The notes under the pieces are model-generated. The model made no database searches. It was not told the DNA's origin and worked only from the letters and a program-made list of their open reading frames with translations. Of a DNA stretch of 64,000 nucleotides, positions 8,943-17,534 are shown one piece after another (the stretch's first letter is position 1; the number at the start of each line of letters is the position of its first letter). Where the stretch lies: positions 2,827,501 to 2,891,500 of the forward strand of contig NZ_RCWN01000001.1 of NCBI RefSeq assembly GCF_003668555.1. The letters are read 5' to 3'. The translations under genes and the position numbers were made by a program. This stretch comes from Notoacmeibacter ruber (lineage in GTDB: Bacteria > Pseudomonadota > Alphaproteobacteria > Rhizobiales > Rhizobiaceae).

Positions 8943-9362
8943 TTATGACAGGCGCCAGCCGAGTAGATAGAGATAGACGAAGCCCGCCATGATGCCGAAA
9001 GCCAGCGGCCACGCCCACCATCCAACAGTGATGGTGCGATACTGTCTAGGTTCCGAGGCGGAAGCCGTTGGTGCCGGATGATCGCCTTCTGTTGGATATG
9101 TCTCTTGTCGCGCGATCTCTTCCTCGACATCCGTACGGAAGGGCGCGATCCGATCACCCGAGCGGCGTATCTCGCGGGCAAAGCGTCCATCAGGGCGGAA
9201 GGTGACGCCTTCGCCCACCGAATAGGCCGTTTCATTGGCATCGATGTCGCTGTGCTGAAACCGGTAAACCTCCCCGTTCGCACCGATGATCCAGCCGCTC
9301 CACCAGTAATCATCCGATGATCGGTAAACGCCTTCCATGCGTGTCGCGCTGTCAGCCTGCAT
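8943..9362 (-). CDS. C-terminally membrane-anchored protein with a possible OB-fold-like head
   Basis: A 139-residue protein of no family I can name with certainty. The start was set at 9362 because AGGGAGG lies 7 bp upstream; the longer frame to 9494 runs back through the divergent promoter region. Residues of about 8-65 (GVYRSSDDYWWSGWIIGANG, then VYRFQHSDIDAN and VGEGVTFRPDGRFAREIRR) have the spacing of a cold-shock-like beta barrel, though the RNP aromatic motifs are degenerate. A polar linker of about 45 residues follows, then one transmembrane helix at the C-terminus (about residues 115-135) ending LGWRLS. The OB-fold reading is my inference. It is divergent from the metallophosphoesterase gene. 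Confidence 0.6.
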   Translation of the reverse strand: MQADSATRMEGVYRSSDDYWWSGWIIGANGEVYRFQHSDIDANETAYSVGEGVTFRPDGRFAREIRRSGDRIAPFRTDVEEEIARQETYPTEGDHPAPTASASEPRQYRTITVGWWAWPLAFGIMAGFVYLYLLGWRLS

Positions 9363-9556
9363 CGTCGGCCCTCCCTGATATGACCTCAAGTCAAGCCGTT
9401 GCGTCGGGAGATTGTCAATCGGTGCAGAAAAGGCGCGCTGGGCCGCTTTCTGTGTGGAACGCGGCCGAAAATTGCGGTGGGGCATGATTGTCATCCCGCT
9501 GTTACGCGAACCGCCTAAGGGAAAAACAACTTCAGCCTACGAGGGACGTCACCCGC

Positions 9557-10387
9557 ATGAGCGAGACACCCAAAAAGGTCCGCACCCTTTTCCTCTCCGA
9601 TATTCATCTGGGCGCCAAGGCCTCCAATGCTGGTGCTCTGATCGATTTTCTGCGCGAACATCAGGCGGAGAAAATCGTGCTGGTGGGCGATATCGTCGAT
9701 GGATGGAAGCTGAAGCGCCACTGGCACTGGCCGCAGACGCATAATGATGTCGTGCAGAAATTGCTTCGTCAGGCCCGGAAGGGTGTCGAGATCATCTATG
9801 TGCCGGGCAATCACGACGAATTCGCCCGCGATTTTCAGGGGCGCCACTTCGGTGGAATCGAGGTGATCGACCGCGCCATCCATGAAACGGCCGACGGGCG
9901 ACGCTTTCTCGTTATTCACGGCGATCAGTTCGACGTCGTGGTGATGAATGCCAAGCTCCTGGCTCACCTCGGCGACTGGGCTTATGTCGCGGCCATCAAT
10001 CTGAACCGCTTTATCGCGATGGTACGCCGCGCCTTCGGCCTGCCCTACTGGTCGTTTTCCGCCTGGGCCAAGCTGCGCGTCAAACGCGCTGTCAATTTCA
10101 TCGGCTCTTTCGAGCAGACCCTTGCCGCCGAAGCCCGCAAGCAGGGACTGGACGGCGTCATCTGTGGCCACATCCACCACGCCGCGATCGAGAAGATCGG
10201 CGAGGGAGTGACCTACGTCAATACGGGCGACTGGGTCGAAAGCTGCACGGCGGTGGTCGAACATTCCGATGGCACGCTGGAACTGGTTCGCTGGATGGAT
10301 GTGCTGGCCGACCGGGAAACGGCGGCGCGCGTTCCCAAACTGCGCGCCCTGCCCGCCCCCGAAACGGAAAAGGCGCACGCGGCCTGA
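9557..10387 (+). CDS. LpxH-like metallophosphoesterase (UDP-2,3-diacylglucosamine diphosphatase family)
   Basis: A 276-residue calcineurin-like phosphoesterase with all five metal-binding blocks: SDIHLG, GDIVDGW, GNHDEF, VIHGDQFD and CGHIHHA. The arrangement and the central helical insert (LAHLGDWAYVAAINLNRFI) resemble LpxH, which removes UMP from UDP-2,3-diacylglucosamine in lipid A synthesis. Alphaproteobacteria generally use LpxI for that step, so this copy may act on another lipid-linked or sugar-nucleotide pyrophosphate. The start at 9557 follows GAGGGACG. Its TGA shares one base with the ATG of the next gene (TGATG), so it is translationally coupled to the glycosyltransferase. Confidence 0.88.
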   Translation: MSETPKKVRTLFLSDIHLGAKASNAGALIDFLREHQAEKIVLVGDIVDGWKLKRHWHWPQTHNDVVQKLLRQARKGVEIIYVPGNHDEFARDFQGRHFGGIEVIDRAIHETADGRRFLVIHGDQFDVVVMNAKLLAHLGDWAYVAAINLNRFIAMVRRAFGLPYWSFSAWAKLRVKRAVNFIGSFEQTLAAEARKQGLDGVICGHIHHAAIEKIGEGVTYVNTGDWVESCTAVVEHSDGTLELVRWMDVLADRETAARVPKLRALPAPETEKAHAA

Positions 10388-11436
10388 TGCAACGAACCAT
10401 TCTGATTGCCACGGATGCGGCTGCTCCGCAGATCAATGGTGTTGTCCGCACGATGGGAATTGTCACCGAAAGGCTTGCTGCCGAGGGCCATATTGTCGAG
10501 ACCGTGGGTCCGTCACGTTTCCGCACGATGGCCCTTCCGTCCTACCCCGAAATTCCCATGTCGTTCGTGACGCCCGGAGCCATGGCGAAAATCGCCCGCC
10601 AATTTCGGCCCGACCATATCCACATCGTGACGGAGGGGCCAATCGGTCGCGCCATGCGGCGGGCATGCCTCCGCAATGGCTGGCACTATACAAGCGCCTA
10701 TCATACGCGCTTTCCGGAATATCTTCGCCAGCGTCTTCCGGTGCCAATCGGCGTCAGCCACAGTATCCTGCGCCGCTTTCACAGCAATGCGGCGGCTACA
10801 CTGGTGCCGACCGGTTCCATCGCCGACGATCTGATCTCTCATGGCTATGGCAATCTTCAGATATGGACGCGCGGCGTCGATCGAGCGCTCTTTCGGCCCG
10901 ACCGGGCCATCGATCTCGACCTGCCGCGTCCGATTTTCCTGAACGTCGGCCGTGTGGCGCCCGAAAAGAACCTCGAGGCGTTCCTTGCGCTCGACCTTCC
11001 GGGCACGAAGCTAGTGATTGGCGATGGTCCCCAGCGCGCCGAACTGGAGCGTCGTTTCCCCGAAGCGGTCTTTCTCGGCGCCAAGACCGGCATCGATCTG
11101 GCAAGCCATTTCGCCGCTGCTGACGTCTTTGTGTTTCCGAGCCGGACGGACACGTTCGGCCTTGTCGTGCTGGAAGCCCTGGCGAGCGGTCTGCCCGTGG
11201 CCGCATTCCCCGTTCCCGGCCCCAAGGATGTGCTCGAGATCGCCGGTCCGTCCGCCGGGGTCTGCGATGAGGATCTTGAGAAAGCGGCGCTTGCCGCGCG
11301 CGATCTTGGCAGTGTCGATCCGGACGCAGTGCTTCAGTCCTTCAGCTGGCAAGCCTGTGCCGACATCTTCCTCAACACCTTGGTGCCAGCCGGTGTAAGC
11401 GACGCATTCAGGCACAAAGAGCCGGCTGTCGCCTGA
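10387..11436 (+). CDS. Glycosyltransferase, GT4 / family 1
   Basis: A 349-residue GT-B glycosyltransferase without a signal peptide. The N-terminal acceptor domain starts ATDAAAPQINGVVRTM, where the glycine-containing loop is typical of GT4 mannosyl/glucosyl transferases acting on lipids. The C-terminal nucleotide-sugar domain has LNVGRVAPEKNLEAF and the conserved FPSRTDTFGLVVLEALASG region with the acidic pair. By architecture it resembles alpha-mannosyltransferase (MgtA/PimB-like) or glycolipid synthases. Coupling with an LpxH-like phosphatase suggests a small glycolipid-forming unit at the inner membrane, an inference from context. A hairpin with stem CCGGCTGTC overlaps its stop codon. Confidence 0.9.
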   Translation: MQRTILIATDAAAPQINGVVRTMGIVTERLAAEGHIVETVGPSRFRTMALPSYPEIPMSFVTPGAMAKIARQFRPDHIHIVTEGPIGRAMRRACLRNGWHYTSAYHTRFPEYLRQRLPVPIGVSHSILRRFHSNAAATLVPTGSIADDLISHGYGNLQIWTRGVDRALFRPDRAIDLDLPRPIFLNVGRVAPEKNLEAFLALDLPGTKLVIGDGPQRAELERRFPEAVFLGAKTGIDLASHFAAADVFVFPSRTDTFGLVVLEALASGLPVAAFPVPGPKDVLEIAGPSAGVCDEDLEKAALAARDLGSVDPDAVLQSFSWQACADIFLNTLVPAGVSDAFRHKEPAVA

Positions 11437-11460
11437 CAGCCGGACCCCGTCACTGCCGAG

Positions 11461-11498
11461 AGACCCGGTAACCCTCTTTGGACAGGCTACCGGTCTTT
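11461..11498. terminator. Likely bidirectional terminator between the GT4 gene and leuB
   Basis: Imperfect 12-bp stem AGA(C)CCGGTAaCC / GGcTACCGGTCT with an 11-nt loop, followed on the plus strand by CTTTCA. The genes converge here. A second hairpin, CCGGCTGTC/GACAGCCGG (11422-11443), overlaps the GT stop codon. Confidence 0.5.
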
Positions 11499-11503
11499 CA
11501 AGA

Positions 11504-12613
11504 TCAGGCGGACAGTTCGCGATATTTCGCGGCGATTTCATCGCCCATTTCGCTTGTGCTGACCTTCCGGCATCCATCGGCCATGATGTCGCCGGTGCGG
11601 ATACCACTTTCCAGAACATCGGCGATCGCCTTTTCCAGACGGTCGGCCTGTTCGACCATCTCGAAGGAATAGCGCAGACACATCGCAAAAGAGGCGATCA
11701 TTGCGATCGGATTCGCTGCACCCTGGCCGGCAATATCGGGAGCCGATCCGTGGACGGGCTCATAGAGGGCCTTGCGTTTACCGCTCTTGGCATCCGGCGC
11801 GCCGAGCGAGGCTGATGGCAACATGCCGAGCGAACCGGTCAGCATAGCGGCGACGTCAGAAAGCATGTCGCCGAAGAGGTTATCGGTCACGATTACATCG
11901 AACTGCTTGGGCCAGCGGACCATCTGCATGCCGCCCGCATCGGCCAGCATATGGGTCAGTTCAACATCGGAATAACTGGCCTTGTGAACGGCGGATACCA
12001 CCTCGTTCCAGAGGACGCCGCTCTTCATCACATTGCGCTTTTCCATCGAGCAGACCTTGTTGCCCCGCGTGCGCGCCAGATCGAAGGCCACGCCGGCAAT
12101 ACGCTCGATCTCGAACGTGTCGTAGACCTGCGTATCGATGCCGCGTTTCTGCCCGTTGCCAAGGTCGATGATTTCCTTCGGTTCACCGAAATAGACCCCG
12201 CCGGTCAGTTCACGGACGATCAGAATATCGAGGCCTTCGACCACGTCCGGCTTCAGCGAGGAGGCGGAGGCCAGCGCCGGATAGCAGATGGCCGGACGCA
12301 AATTGGCGAACAGTTCCATATCCTTGCGGAGGCGCAGCAGTCCTGCTTCCGGGCGGACCTCGTAAGGAACATCATCCCATTTCGGGCCGCCAACCGCACC
12401 GAAAAGCACTGCATCGGCAGCCATCGCCTTCGCCATGTCGTCTTCGGAGATGGCCGCGCCATGCGCATCGTAAGCGGCACCGCCCACGAGGCCCTTTTCC
12501 GTTTCGAAACCGGCGCTCTCTTCCTTGTTCATCACGGCGACAAGTTTCTCGACCTCGGCCATCGCCTCCGGTCCAATACCGTCACCCGGGAGAAGGAGTA
12601 GAGTTTTGGTCAT
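11504..12613 (-). CDS. leuB: 3-isopropylmalate dehydrogenase
   Basis: NAD-dependent oxidative decarboxylation of 3-isopropylmalate in leucine synthesis; cytosolic dimer. The 369-residue length is standard. Family features run in order: [19 protein letters not shown] at the N-terminus, the GPKWD loop, substrate Arg residues in [24 protein letters not shown], and the metal/cofactor region [20 protein letters not shown] with [18 protein letters not shown]. leuD lies 1.7 kb away in the same direction, separated by ridA and a secreted-protein gene. leuC and leuA are not in the window. Confidence 0.98.
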   Translation of the reverse strand: MTKTLLLLPGDGIGPEAMAEVEKLVAVMNKEESAGFETEKGLVGGAAYDAHGAAISEDDMAKAMAADAVLFGAVGGPKWDDVPYEVRPEAGLLRLRKDMELFANLRPAICYPALASASSLKPDVVEGLDILIVRELTGGVYFGEPKEIIDLGNGQKRGIDTQVYDTFEIERIAGVAFDLARTRGNKVCSMEKRNVMKSGVLWNEVVSAVHKASYSDVELTHMLADAGGMQMVRWPKQFDVIVTDNLFGDMLSDVAAMLTGSLGMLPSASLGAPDAKSGKRKALYEPVHGSAPDIAGQGAANPIAMIASFAMCLRYSFEMVEQADRLEKAIADVLESGIRTGDIMADGCRKVSTSEMGDEIAAKYRELSA

Positions 12614-12712
12614 GATGGTCGATCCTTGCGTGATAAGGCCAGTTTGCCCGACATTGAAAAGAGATGCGCTCTGCTAGCGTGGGCGCGTTCGGGCTGCAAG
12701 GGATGAGGAGGC

Positions 12713-13099
12713 TCAGCCCCTTTTTGCCGTAACCTCGATCTCGACCTTCATTTCCGGTTTCAGAAGGCCAGAGACCGCTACAATGGTCGCGGCCGGGCGG
12801 ATCTCGCCAAATATACGGCCGGTCTGCTCAAAGACCGCCTCGGCATAAGCGATATCGGTCACGTAATAGGTTGCACGGACCACATCGCTCATGGCGAAGC
12901 CGGCCTCGTTAAGCGCTTTCTCGATCGTTGCAAGCGTATTGGCGGTCTGCTCGCCGGCATCCTCCGGCATGGTCATGGCGGCATAATCATAGCCCGTCGT
13001 ACCGGCGACGAAGGCCATATCGCCCGAAACCACCGCGCGGCTATAGCCGGCCGTGACCTCGAAGGGAGAACCGCTGGAGATCAGACGCCGACCACTCAT
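12713..13099 (-). CDS. RidA family protein
   Basis: A 128-residue YjgF/YER057c/UK114 family protein. RidA members are trimeric and deaminate reactive enamine/imine intermediates formed by PLP enzymes. Visible features are SPFEVTAGYSRAVVSGDMAFVAGTTG at the N-terminus (glycine-rich strand region) and a conserved C-terminal strand (IVAVSGLLKPEMKVEIEVTA). The catalytic-type Arg is in RPAATIVAVSG. The subfamily is probably not the archetypal RidA, because the N-terminus differs. Its ATG overlaps the stop of the upstream secreted-protein gene (ATGA at 13096-13099), so it is coupled to it. A detoxifying role in leucine/branched-chain metabolism is only suggested by leuB and leuD nearby. Confidence 0.88.
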   Translation of the reverse strand: MSGRRLISSGSPFEVTAGYSRAVVSGDMAFVAGTTGYDYAAMTMPEDAGEQTANTLATIEKALNEAGFAMSDVVRATYYVTDIAYAEAVFEQTGRIFGEIRPAATIVAVSGLLKPEMKVEIEVTAKRG

Positions 13100-14121
13100 T
13101 GACCCGCCTCCAAATTAGGCCCCTTGGGCGTCTCCGGCGCTGTGTCCGTGTCACCATCGGCCGATTTTTGTTGCGGGAGAGGCGGAATGGAGGCGCGGAC
13201 ATCTTCCCCCGTCTCGAACCGATCATAGGCATCGCGCGCGCGGGGCGGCCATTCCTCCAGTTCGGGCCAGACCCTCGCCACCTCGCCATTCACCCGGGCC
13301 GCGAAGAATGTACCCTGGTGCACGCCATCGATCACGCCAAGCGCCTCGACCTGCTCGCACTGATTGGGGGCACAGCCCTGTGCGATGTGAATGCCAGGCT
13401 CGGGATTGGCGACTGCGCCACCATTTTCCAATGCCTGGACCACACCGAACAATTGGTCCCCGAGTGCGGTGGAGGCTTGAGCATAAACCGCCGCATTCTC
13501 CATGAGCTGGCGCACGGTGAGGCCGCGATCGGGCAGTTGGTCCCAGCTGGAGCCGGGCACTGGTGCAAAGGATAGATCGGCCGCGATCGCGAACCCCTCA
13601 TCGGCGGTCCAGCGGACCATCGGATTGATCTGGCCGGGCGCGATCTTGTCCGAGAAGAAATAAAGCGCGTTGCTCTTCACGGCCGGCTCTTCCGTGCCGC
13701 AGATGAACGGCGGGGTTCGACCCCGGATCGTGCCGCGCGGGTCCCGCCAGACGACGACCAAAAAGCCATTGCACGGCGCCGCCGATTCCGCGTTCGCACC
13801 CATCGCGTAGAGAGCGACCGGCGCGCCGCCGACGGTGAACTGCCGAAGGAGCTGCGCTGAAAGATCCCGCGCAATCTCGGCCTCATCGAAAAAAACCGCC
13901 TTTTCGCCGTCAATGGCGCGGACGGAAAGCGTGCCGCCGGCAAATGGAACGGCGCTGACCGGCTCTCCCGGTAGCTTGAGCGGGGTGGAATCCGAGGTGC
14001 CGTTCGGTTCGCCACCCTCCTGCGCGGTTGGCTGTGGCTCGGCCTTTTCTTGGGCAATGGCAGTGCCGGCCGTCAGCAGGACCGCAATTCCCATCAAAAT
14101 ATGCGCCAGACGCGATGGCAT
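13096..14121 (-). CDS. Secreted protein of unknown function
   Basis: A 341-residue protein I do not recognise. A signal peptide is clear (residues 1-23, MPSRLAHILMGIAVLLTAG, cleavage near TAIAQE). An acidic, low-complexity linker to about residue 50 follows, then a globular domain. That domain contains five Cys (APCNGFLVVVWRD, FICGTEE, QGCAPNQCEQVEALG), enough for periplasmic disulfides. It ends in a Pro/Glu/Asp-rich tail. No catalytic motif is apparent. It is translationally coupled to a RidA-family gene through an ATGA overlap. It could be related to invasion-associated-locus-B-like secreted proteins, but the resemblance is weak. Confidence 0.75.
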   Translation of the reverse strand: MPSRLAHILMGIAVLLTAGTAIAQEKAEPQPTAQEGGEPNGTSDSTPLKLPGEPVSAVPFAGGTLSVRAIDGEKAVFFDEAEIARDLSAQLLRQFTVGGAPVALYAMGANAESAAPCNGFLVVVWRDPRGTIRGRTPPFICGTEEPAVKSNALYFFSDKIAPGQINPMVRWTADEGFAIAADLSFAPVPGSSWDQLPDRGLTVRQLMENAAVYAQASTALGDQLFGVVQALENGGAVANPEPGIHIAQGCAPNQCEQVEALGVIDGVHQGTFFAARVNGEVARVWPELEEWPPRARDAYDRFETGEDVRASIPPLPQQKSADGDTDTAPETPKGPNLEAGQ

Positions 14122-14283
14122 CCTCGACTCCCAAGCAGATCGCCGAACTATCCTTAGCGGTAAAAGCGCAGTCCCGCCAATATGCTGGCGTGGGCTTTGA
14201 AACTGTCCTGTGGACCATTCGCCGGAGGCAGTCGGGATCGAGGGCTTTCACCGCTCCCGTCGATCGGTGCAACGCTGATGACG

Positions 14284-14310
14284 AAACAAAGAGCCGCCCG
14301 GAGGCGGCTC
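14284..14310 (-). terminator. Rho-independent terminator of leuD
   Basis: Perfect 8-bp stem GAGCCGCC / GGCGGCTC with a 4-nt loop (14291-14310), followed on the minus strand by TTTGTTT. It lies 20 bp after the leuD stop. Confidence 0.85.
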
Positions 14311-14330
14311 GTCAGTGCTGAGTTACGCCT

Positions 14331-14936
14331 TCAAGCCCAGGGACGCCGTTCGGCCAATTGCGTCTCGAACGTGCTGATCGATGCTTCCTTCTGCAGGGTC
14401 TCGCCGATGTCGTCCAGGCCATTCAGCAGACGGTGCTTGAGATTCGGATCGAGATCGAACTGCACCGCTCCGCCATCCGGCCCGCGAATTTCCTGCGCTT
14501 CAAGATCGATGGTGAGCGTCGCGTTGGACCCGCGTTCCGCGTCATCCATCAGCTTGGCCAGATCCTCTTCCGATACGGTGATCGGCAAAATGCCGTTCTT
14601 GAAGCAGTTATTGTAGAAAATATCCGCAAAGCCCGTGGAGATCACGCAGCGAATGCCGAAATCCAGCAGGGCCCATGGCGCATGTTCGCGCGATGAACCA
14701 CAACCGAAATTGTTTCCAGCGACAAGGATCTGGGCATTTCGGTAGGCTGGCTGATTGAGGACGAAATCGGGATTTTCGGTGCCGTCTTCATTGTACCGCA
14801 TCTCGGCGAAAAGACCCCGGCCAAGACCCGTCCTCTTGATCGTCTTCAGATAATCCTTCGGAATGATCATGTCGGTATCGACATTGACGACGGGGAGCGG
14901 CGCCGCGACACCAGTCAGGGTCGTGAATTTTTCCAT
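14331..14936 (-). CDS. leuD: 3-isopropylmalate dehydratase small subunit
   Basis: Swivelling-domain subunit of isopropylmalate isomerase, which works with LeuC (not in the window) in leucine synthesis. At 201 residues it is a usual bacterial LeuD. Signatures are [19 protein letters not shown] near the N-terminus (the substrate-binding IPK region) and the [21 protein letters not shown] loop that contacts substrate. It appears monocistronic: a strong terminator lies downstream and a divergent CitE-like gene lies upstream. Confidence 0.97.
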   Translation of the reverse strand: MEKFTTLTGVAAPLPVVNVDTDMIIPKDYLKTIKRTGLGRGLFAEMRYNEDGTENPDFVLNQPAYRNAQILVAGNNFGCGSSREHAPWALLDFGIRCVISTGFADIFYNNCFKNGILPITVSEEDLAKLMDDAERGSNATLTIDLEAQEIRGPDGGAVQFDLDPNLKHRLLNGLDDIGETLQKEASISTFETQLAERRPWA

Positions 14937-15062
14937 GAGACAAAGCCTTTTGAATTTCTTGGCTTCGCATTAGCAAAGCCGGCGGAGGACGAAAAGTCCC
15001 GAAAGATGATCTCGTAACCGTTCGACTTGCGCTCGGCCGGGCGCAGCAGGAAAACTGTCTCC

Positions 15063-15965
15063 ATGAATATTGATTCGTCTCATGTCCTTCCCGCCTTGCG
15101 AACCACGCTCTTCGTTCCCGCAAACAATGAGCGGGCGCTGAACAGGCTTGCGGAGCTTTCACCCGACGCTGTCATCTACGACCTTGAAGATGCAGTGGCG
15201 CCGGATCAGAAGACTGAAGCGAGGGAAACGCTGCGGAGCCATTTTCGTGCCCATCGAAAAGCCCCGTTCCAGCGCATCATTCGCATCAATCCGCTCATTG
15301 GCCCGCACGGAACCGAAGACATGCTGGCGGCCGTCGCGTGCCTTCCCGATGCGATTCTCCTGCCGAAGGTTGAGGAGCCGTCCGAAGTCCTGACACTGGC
15401 CGACGCGCTCTCTTCAATCAGCAATGCGGCGGCCTTCCGCATATGGGCCATGATCGAGACACCCCGTGGTTTCATGAACCTCTCGGTCATCGCGGAGCTC
15501 GGCAGGGCGCCAGCGTCCCGTCTGACGGCAATTGTCGCGGGGACGAACGATCTCGTGGCGCTGAGCGGTATCACGCCGGGCCCCTCGCGCAGCAATCTCG
15601 TGCCGTTTCTGGCACAGATGGTGATGGCGGCACGCGCCGGCGGCCTCTCCGTGCTCGACGGCGTCTTCAACGATCTTGGCGATCAGGGCGGCTTTGTGGC
15701 CGAGTGCGCGCAGGCAGCCGCGCTCGGTTTCGACGGCAAGACCCTGATCCATCCCGCTCAGATCGAACCGGCTCGATCAGCCTTCACACCGGATGAGGAA
15801 GCGAGGCGCGAGGCGCGCGCTATCATCGAAGCATTCGACGATCCCGAAAATGCCGGGAAAGCAGTGCTTACGGTGAATGGAAGAATGATCGAACATCTGC
15901 ACCGCGATGCCGCTCTTCGGCTTCTGGCGCGAACCGGCGAGACCGCCTCAGGCAAAAAGGAATAA
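15063..15965 (+). CDS. CitE-like HpcH/HpaI family CoA-ester lyase
   Basis: A 300-residue TIM-barrel protein of the HpcH/HpaI aldolase / citrate lyase beta-subunit family, which cleaves or forms C-C bonds in CoA thioesters (citryl-CoA, malyl-CoA, citramalyl-CoA) using Mg2+. Signatures are LRTTLFVPANNERAL at the start, YDLEDAVAPDQK with the metal-binding Glu/Asp, the Arg in RIIRINPL, the second Glu in WAMIETPRGFMNL, and GNDLV-type GTNDLVAL. CitD and CitF are absent nearby, so it is a stand-alone CitE-like lyase, possibly acting on malyl- or citramalyl-CoA. The frame starts at 15027, but MNIDSSHVLPALRTTLF fits the family. DUF1737 follows 3 bp after the stop. Confidence 0.88.
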   Translation: MNIDSSHVLPALRTTLFVPANNERALNRLAELSPDAVIYDLEDAVAPDQKTEARETLRSHFRAHRKAPFQRIIRINPLIGPHGTEDMLAAVACLPDAILLPKVEEPSEVLTLADALSSISNAAAFRIWAMIETPRGFMNLSVIAELGRAPASRLTAIVAGTNDLVALSGITPGPSRSNLVPFLAQMVMAARAGGLSVLDGVFNDLGDQGGFVAECAQAAALGFDGKTLIHPAQIEPARSAFTPDEEARREARAIIEAFDDPENAGKAVLTVNGRMIEHLHRDAALRLLARTGETASGKKE

Positions 15966-15968
15966 ACG

Positions 15969-16175
15969 ATGCAGCTCTATCGCGTTTTGACCGGCCCCGA
16001 TGATTCCGGATTCTGCCATAAGGTCAGCGCCGCGCTGTCGAAGGGCTGGACCCTCCATGGCGACCCGTCTTATGCGCATGACCCGGCGAGCGGATCGATG
16101 AGAGTGGCGCAGGCTGTGACCAAGACGGTCGAGGGCAAGACTTATTCGCCCGAGATGAAGCTCGGAGAACAGTAG
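15969..16175 (+). CDS. DUF1737 small protein
   Basis: A 68-residue soluble protein of the DUF1737 family. The conserved core YRVLTGPDDSGFCHKVSAAL ... GWTLHGDPSY ... MRVAQAVTK spans nearly the whole chain. It starts 3 bp after the CitE-like gene and is certainly in the same operon. The domain is widespread in alphaproteobacteria, always small, and has no known activity; the constant pairing may mean a role tied to the lyase. The remaining C-terminal 15 residues are polar. Confidence 0.85.
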   Translation: MQLYRVLTGPDDSGFCHKVSAALSKGWTLHGDPSYAHDPASGSMRVAQAVTKTVEGKTYSPEMKLGEQ

Positions 16176-16246
16176 CCGAGTGAGCTGCATCGGCGGCGCA
16201 TTCGTGACGTGCCGGGTCCAGCGATGAACGGTTCTGGGGGGCGGGG

Positions 16247-17002
16247 ATGCACGATCGGAAATTTGCTTCGCATGAGGTCCTGGACTTCTACGAATCGGCG
16301 ACCGACGAGATTACCGCTGCCCAGACCTCCTATGATCTGGTCAAGGCGGCGAAATCGATCGTCGCGTTCTTCGGGTGGAAGCATTTCATCATTCTGCGCC
16401 TGCCGGAGAAGGGCGACGATCCGCTTAGCGTCCTCACTTTGCTGACGAATTGGCCACCGGAGCTGATCCGCGCCTATGACAGCCACTCCCTGACACGAAG
16501 TAGTCCGGTCTTCGAGAGTTTGCGCAAAACGACCCTGCCTGTCGTTTATGATCTCGATCTGGACGATGAAAACGGTCCGTGTGAGCGGAAAAGACTTGCC
16601 CGAGAACTGTTCAAGAGTTTCGGACACCATAATGGCATCTACATTCCGACCGTCACGCCCACAGGCTTGCGGGGCGCGGTCGGCCTCGCAGGCAGGCGCG
16701 AAGAGATGACGACCGGCGAAAGCGCTGGTCTCGCCTATATGTGCACCCAGCTTTTCGAGCGGATCGTCCGCCTGGATGCCGATGTTCAGAAGCCGATCGG
16801 AAATATTCCGCCGCTCACCGGCCGCGAACTGGACTGCATCCGCTGGACGGCAGACGGCAAGACCTCGGCCGAAACCGCCGAAATCCTCAACACCACCGCG
16901 AACACGGTCAATCACTACCTCACGTCAGCCTCGAACAAGCTGCGAACCCTCAACAAGACGCATACGGTGGCCAAAGCGCTGCGGTTGAAGCTACTCGACT
17001 GA
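16247..17002 (+). CDS. LuxR-family transcriptional regulator
   Basis: A 251-residue regulator. Residues of about 15-175 form an autoinducer-binding-like domain (FFGWKHFIIL, then NWPPELIRAYDSHSLTRSSPV). The C-terminal LuxR/FixJ helix-turn-helix runs from about residue 185 (PPLTGRELDCIRWTADGKTS, then AEILNTTANTVNHYLTSASN). The WP..L...Y spacing resembles acyl-homoserine-lactone receptors, but the usual conserved Asp is not obvious and no luxI synthase is in the window, so it is a solo LuxR at best. It lies 71 bp after the DUF1737 gene and may be read through from it. Confidence 0.88.
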   Translation: MHDRKFASHEVLDFYESATDEITAAQTSYDLVKAAKSIVAFFGWKHFIILRLPEKGDDPLSVLTLLTNWPPELIRAYDSHSLTRSSPVFESLRKTTLPVVYDLDLDDENGPCERKRLARELFKSFGHHNGIYIPTVTPTGLRGAVGLAGRREEMTTGESAGLAYMCTQLFERIVRLDADVQKPIGNIPPLTGRELDCIRWTADGKTSAETAEILNTTANTVNHYLTSASNKLRTLNKTHTVAKALRLKLLD

Positions 17003-17050
17003 GTATCCTCTAGAAGCCTGCCGTAAAGCGTTGGCCGCTCGACTCCGCCA

Positions 17051-17473
17051 TCAGTCGGCGCTGGCCTCGATATGCATCATGTCGTCATCCGACAGGCCAA
17101 AATGATGGCCGATTTCATGAATGAGAACATGAGTCACGATGTCGCCAAGCGTTTCATCGTTCTCGGACCAATAATCGAGAATGGCCCGCCGGTAGAGCGT
17201 GACGCGGTTGGGCCCCTCCCCGGTCTGCGGGTTCCAGCGCTCGGCAATCCCCCGCCCTTCGAACAGGCCGAGAAGATCGAAAGGCGTCTCCATCGCCAGA
17301 TGGTCCATGATCTCTTCGGGAGGAAATTCGCTGACGTTGATCAGCACTTCGCCCGACAGCTCGCGAAAACGCTGCGGAAGATGAGCGTAGGCCAAGCGTG
17401 CCAGATGCTCGATCTCCTCGAGCGAGGGGGCATGCCTTCCGGCCCAGTCACCTGTACGATCCACACTTGCCAT
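17051..17473 (-). CDS. Zincin-like metallopeptidase family protein
   Basis: A 140-residue protein of the minimal metallopeptidase family (Zincin_1, formerly DUF1025). Its C-terminal motif HEIGHHFGLSDDDM supplies HExxHxxxxxxD, the expected three zinc ligands with a catalytic Glu. The preceding FEGRGIAERW and VTLYRRAILDYW segments are typical of the family. There is no signal peptide, so it is cytosolic. The frame extends to 17695, but MASVDRTGDWAG is the natural start. It is the last gene of a minus-strand run with the Trm112-like and LON-domain genes, 61 bp after the Trm112-like stop. The substrate is unknown. Confidence 0.88.
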   Translation of the reverse strand: MASVDRTGDWAGRHAPSLEEIEHLARLAYAHLPQRFRELSGEVLINVSEFPPEEIMDHLAMETPFDLLGLFEGRGIAERWNPQTGEGPNRVTLYRRAILDYWSENDETLGDIVTHVLIHEIGHHFGLSDDDMMHIEASAD

Positions 17474-17534
17474 GTCCGTCAGCCTATAGGCAATCCGGCC
17501 TGCGCGGGGAAGAGACGGGCAACAGAAATCAGCC

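Noticed and set aside
11504..14936. A leuBCD operon
   Set aside because: leuB and leuD are on the same strand but separated by ridA and a secreted-protein gene and by a leuD terminator; leuC is absent.
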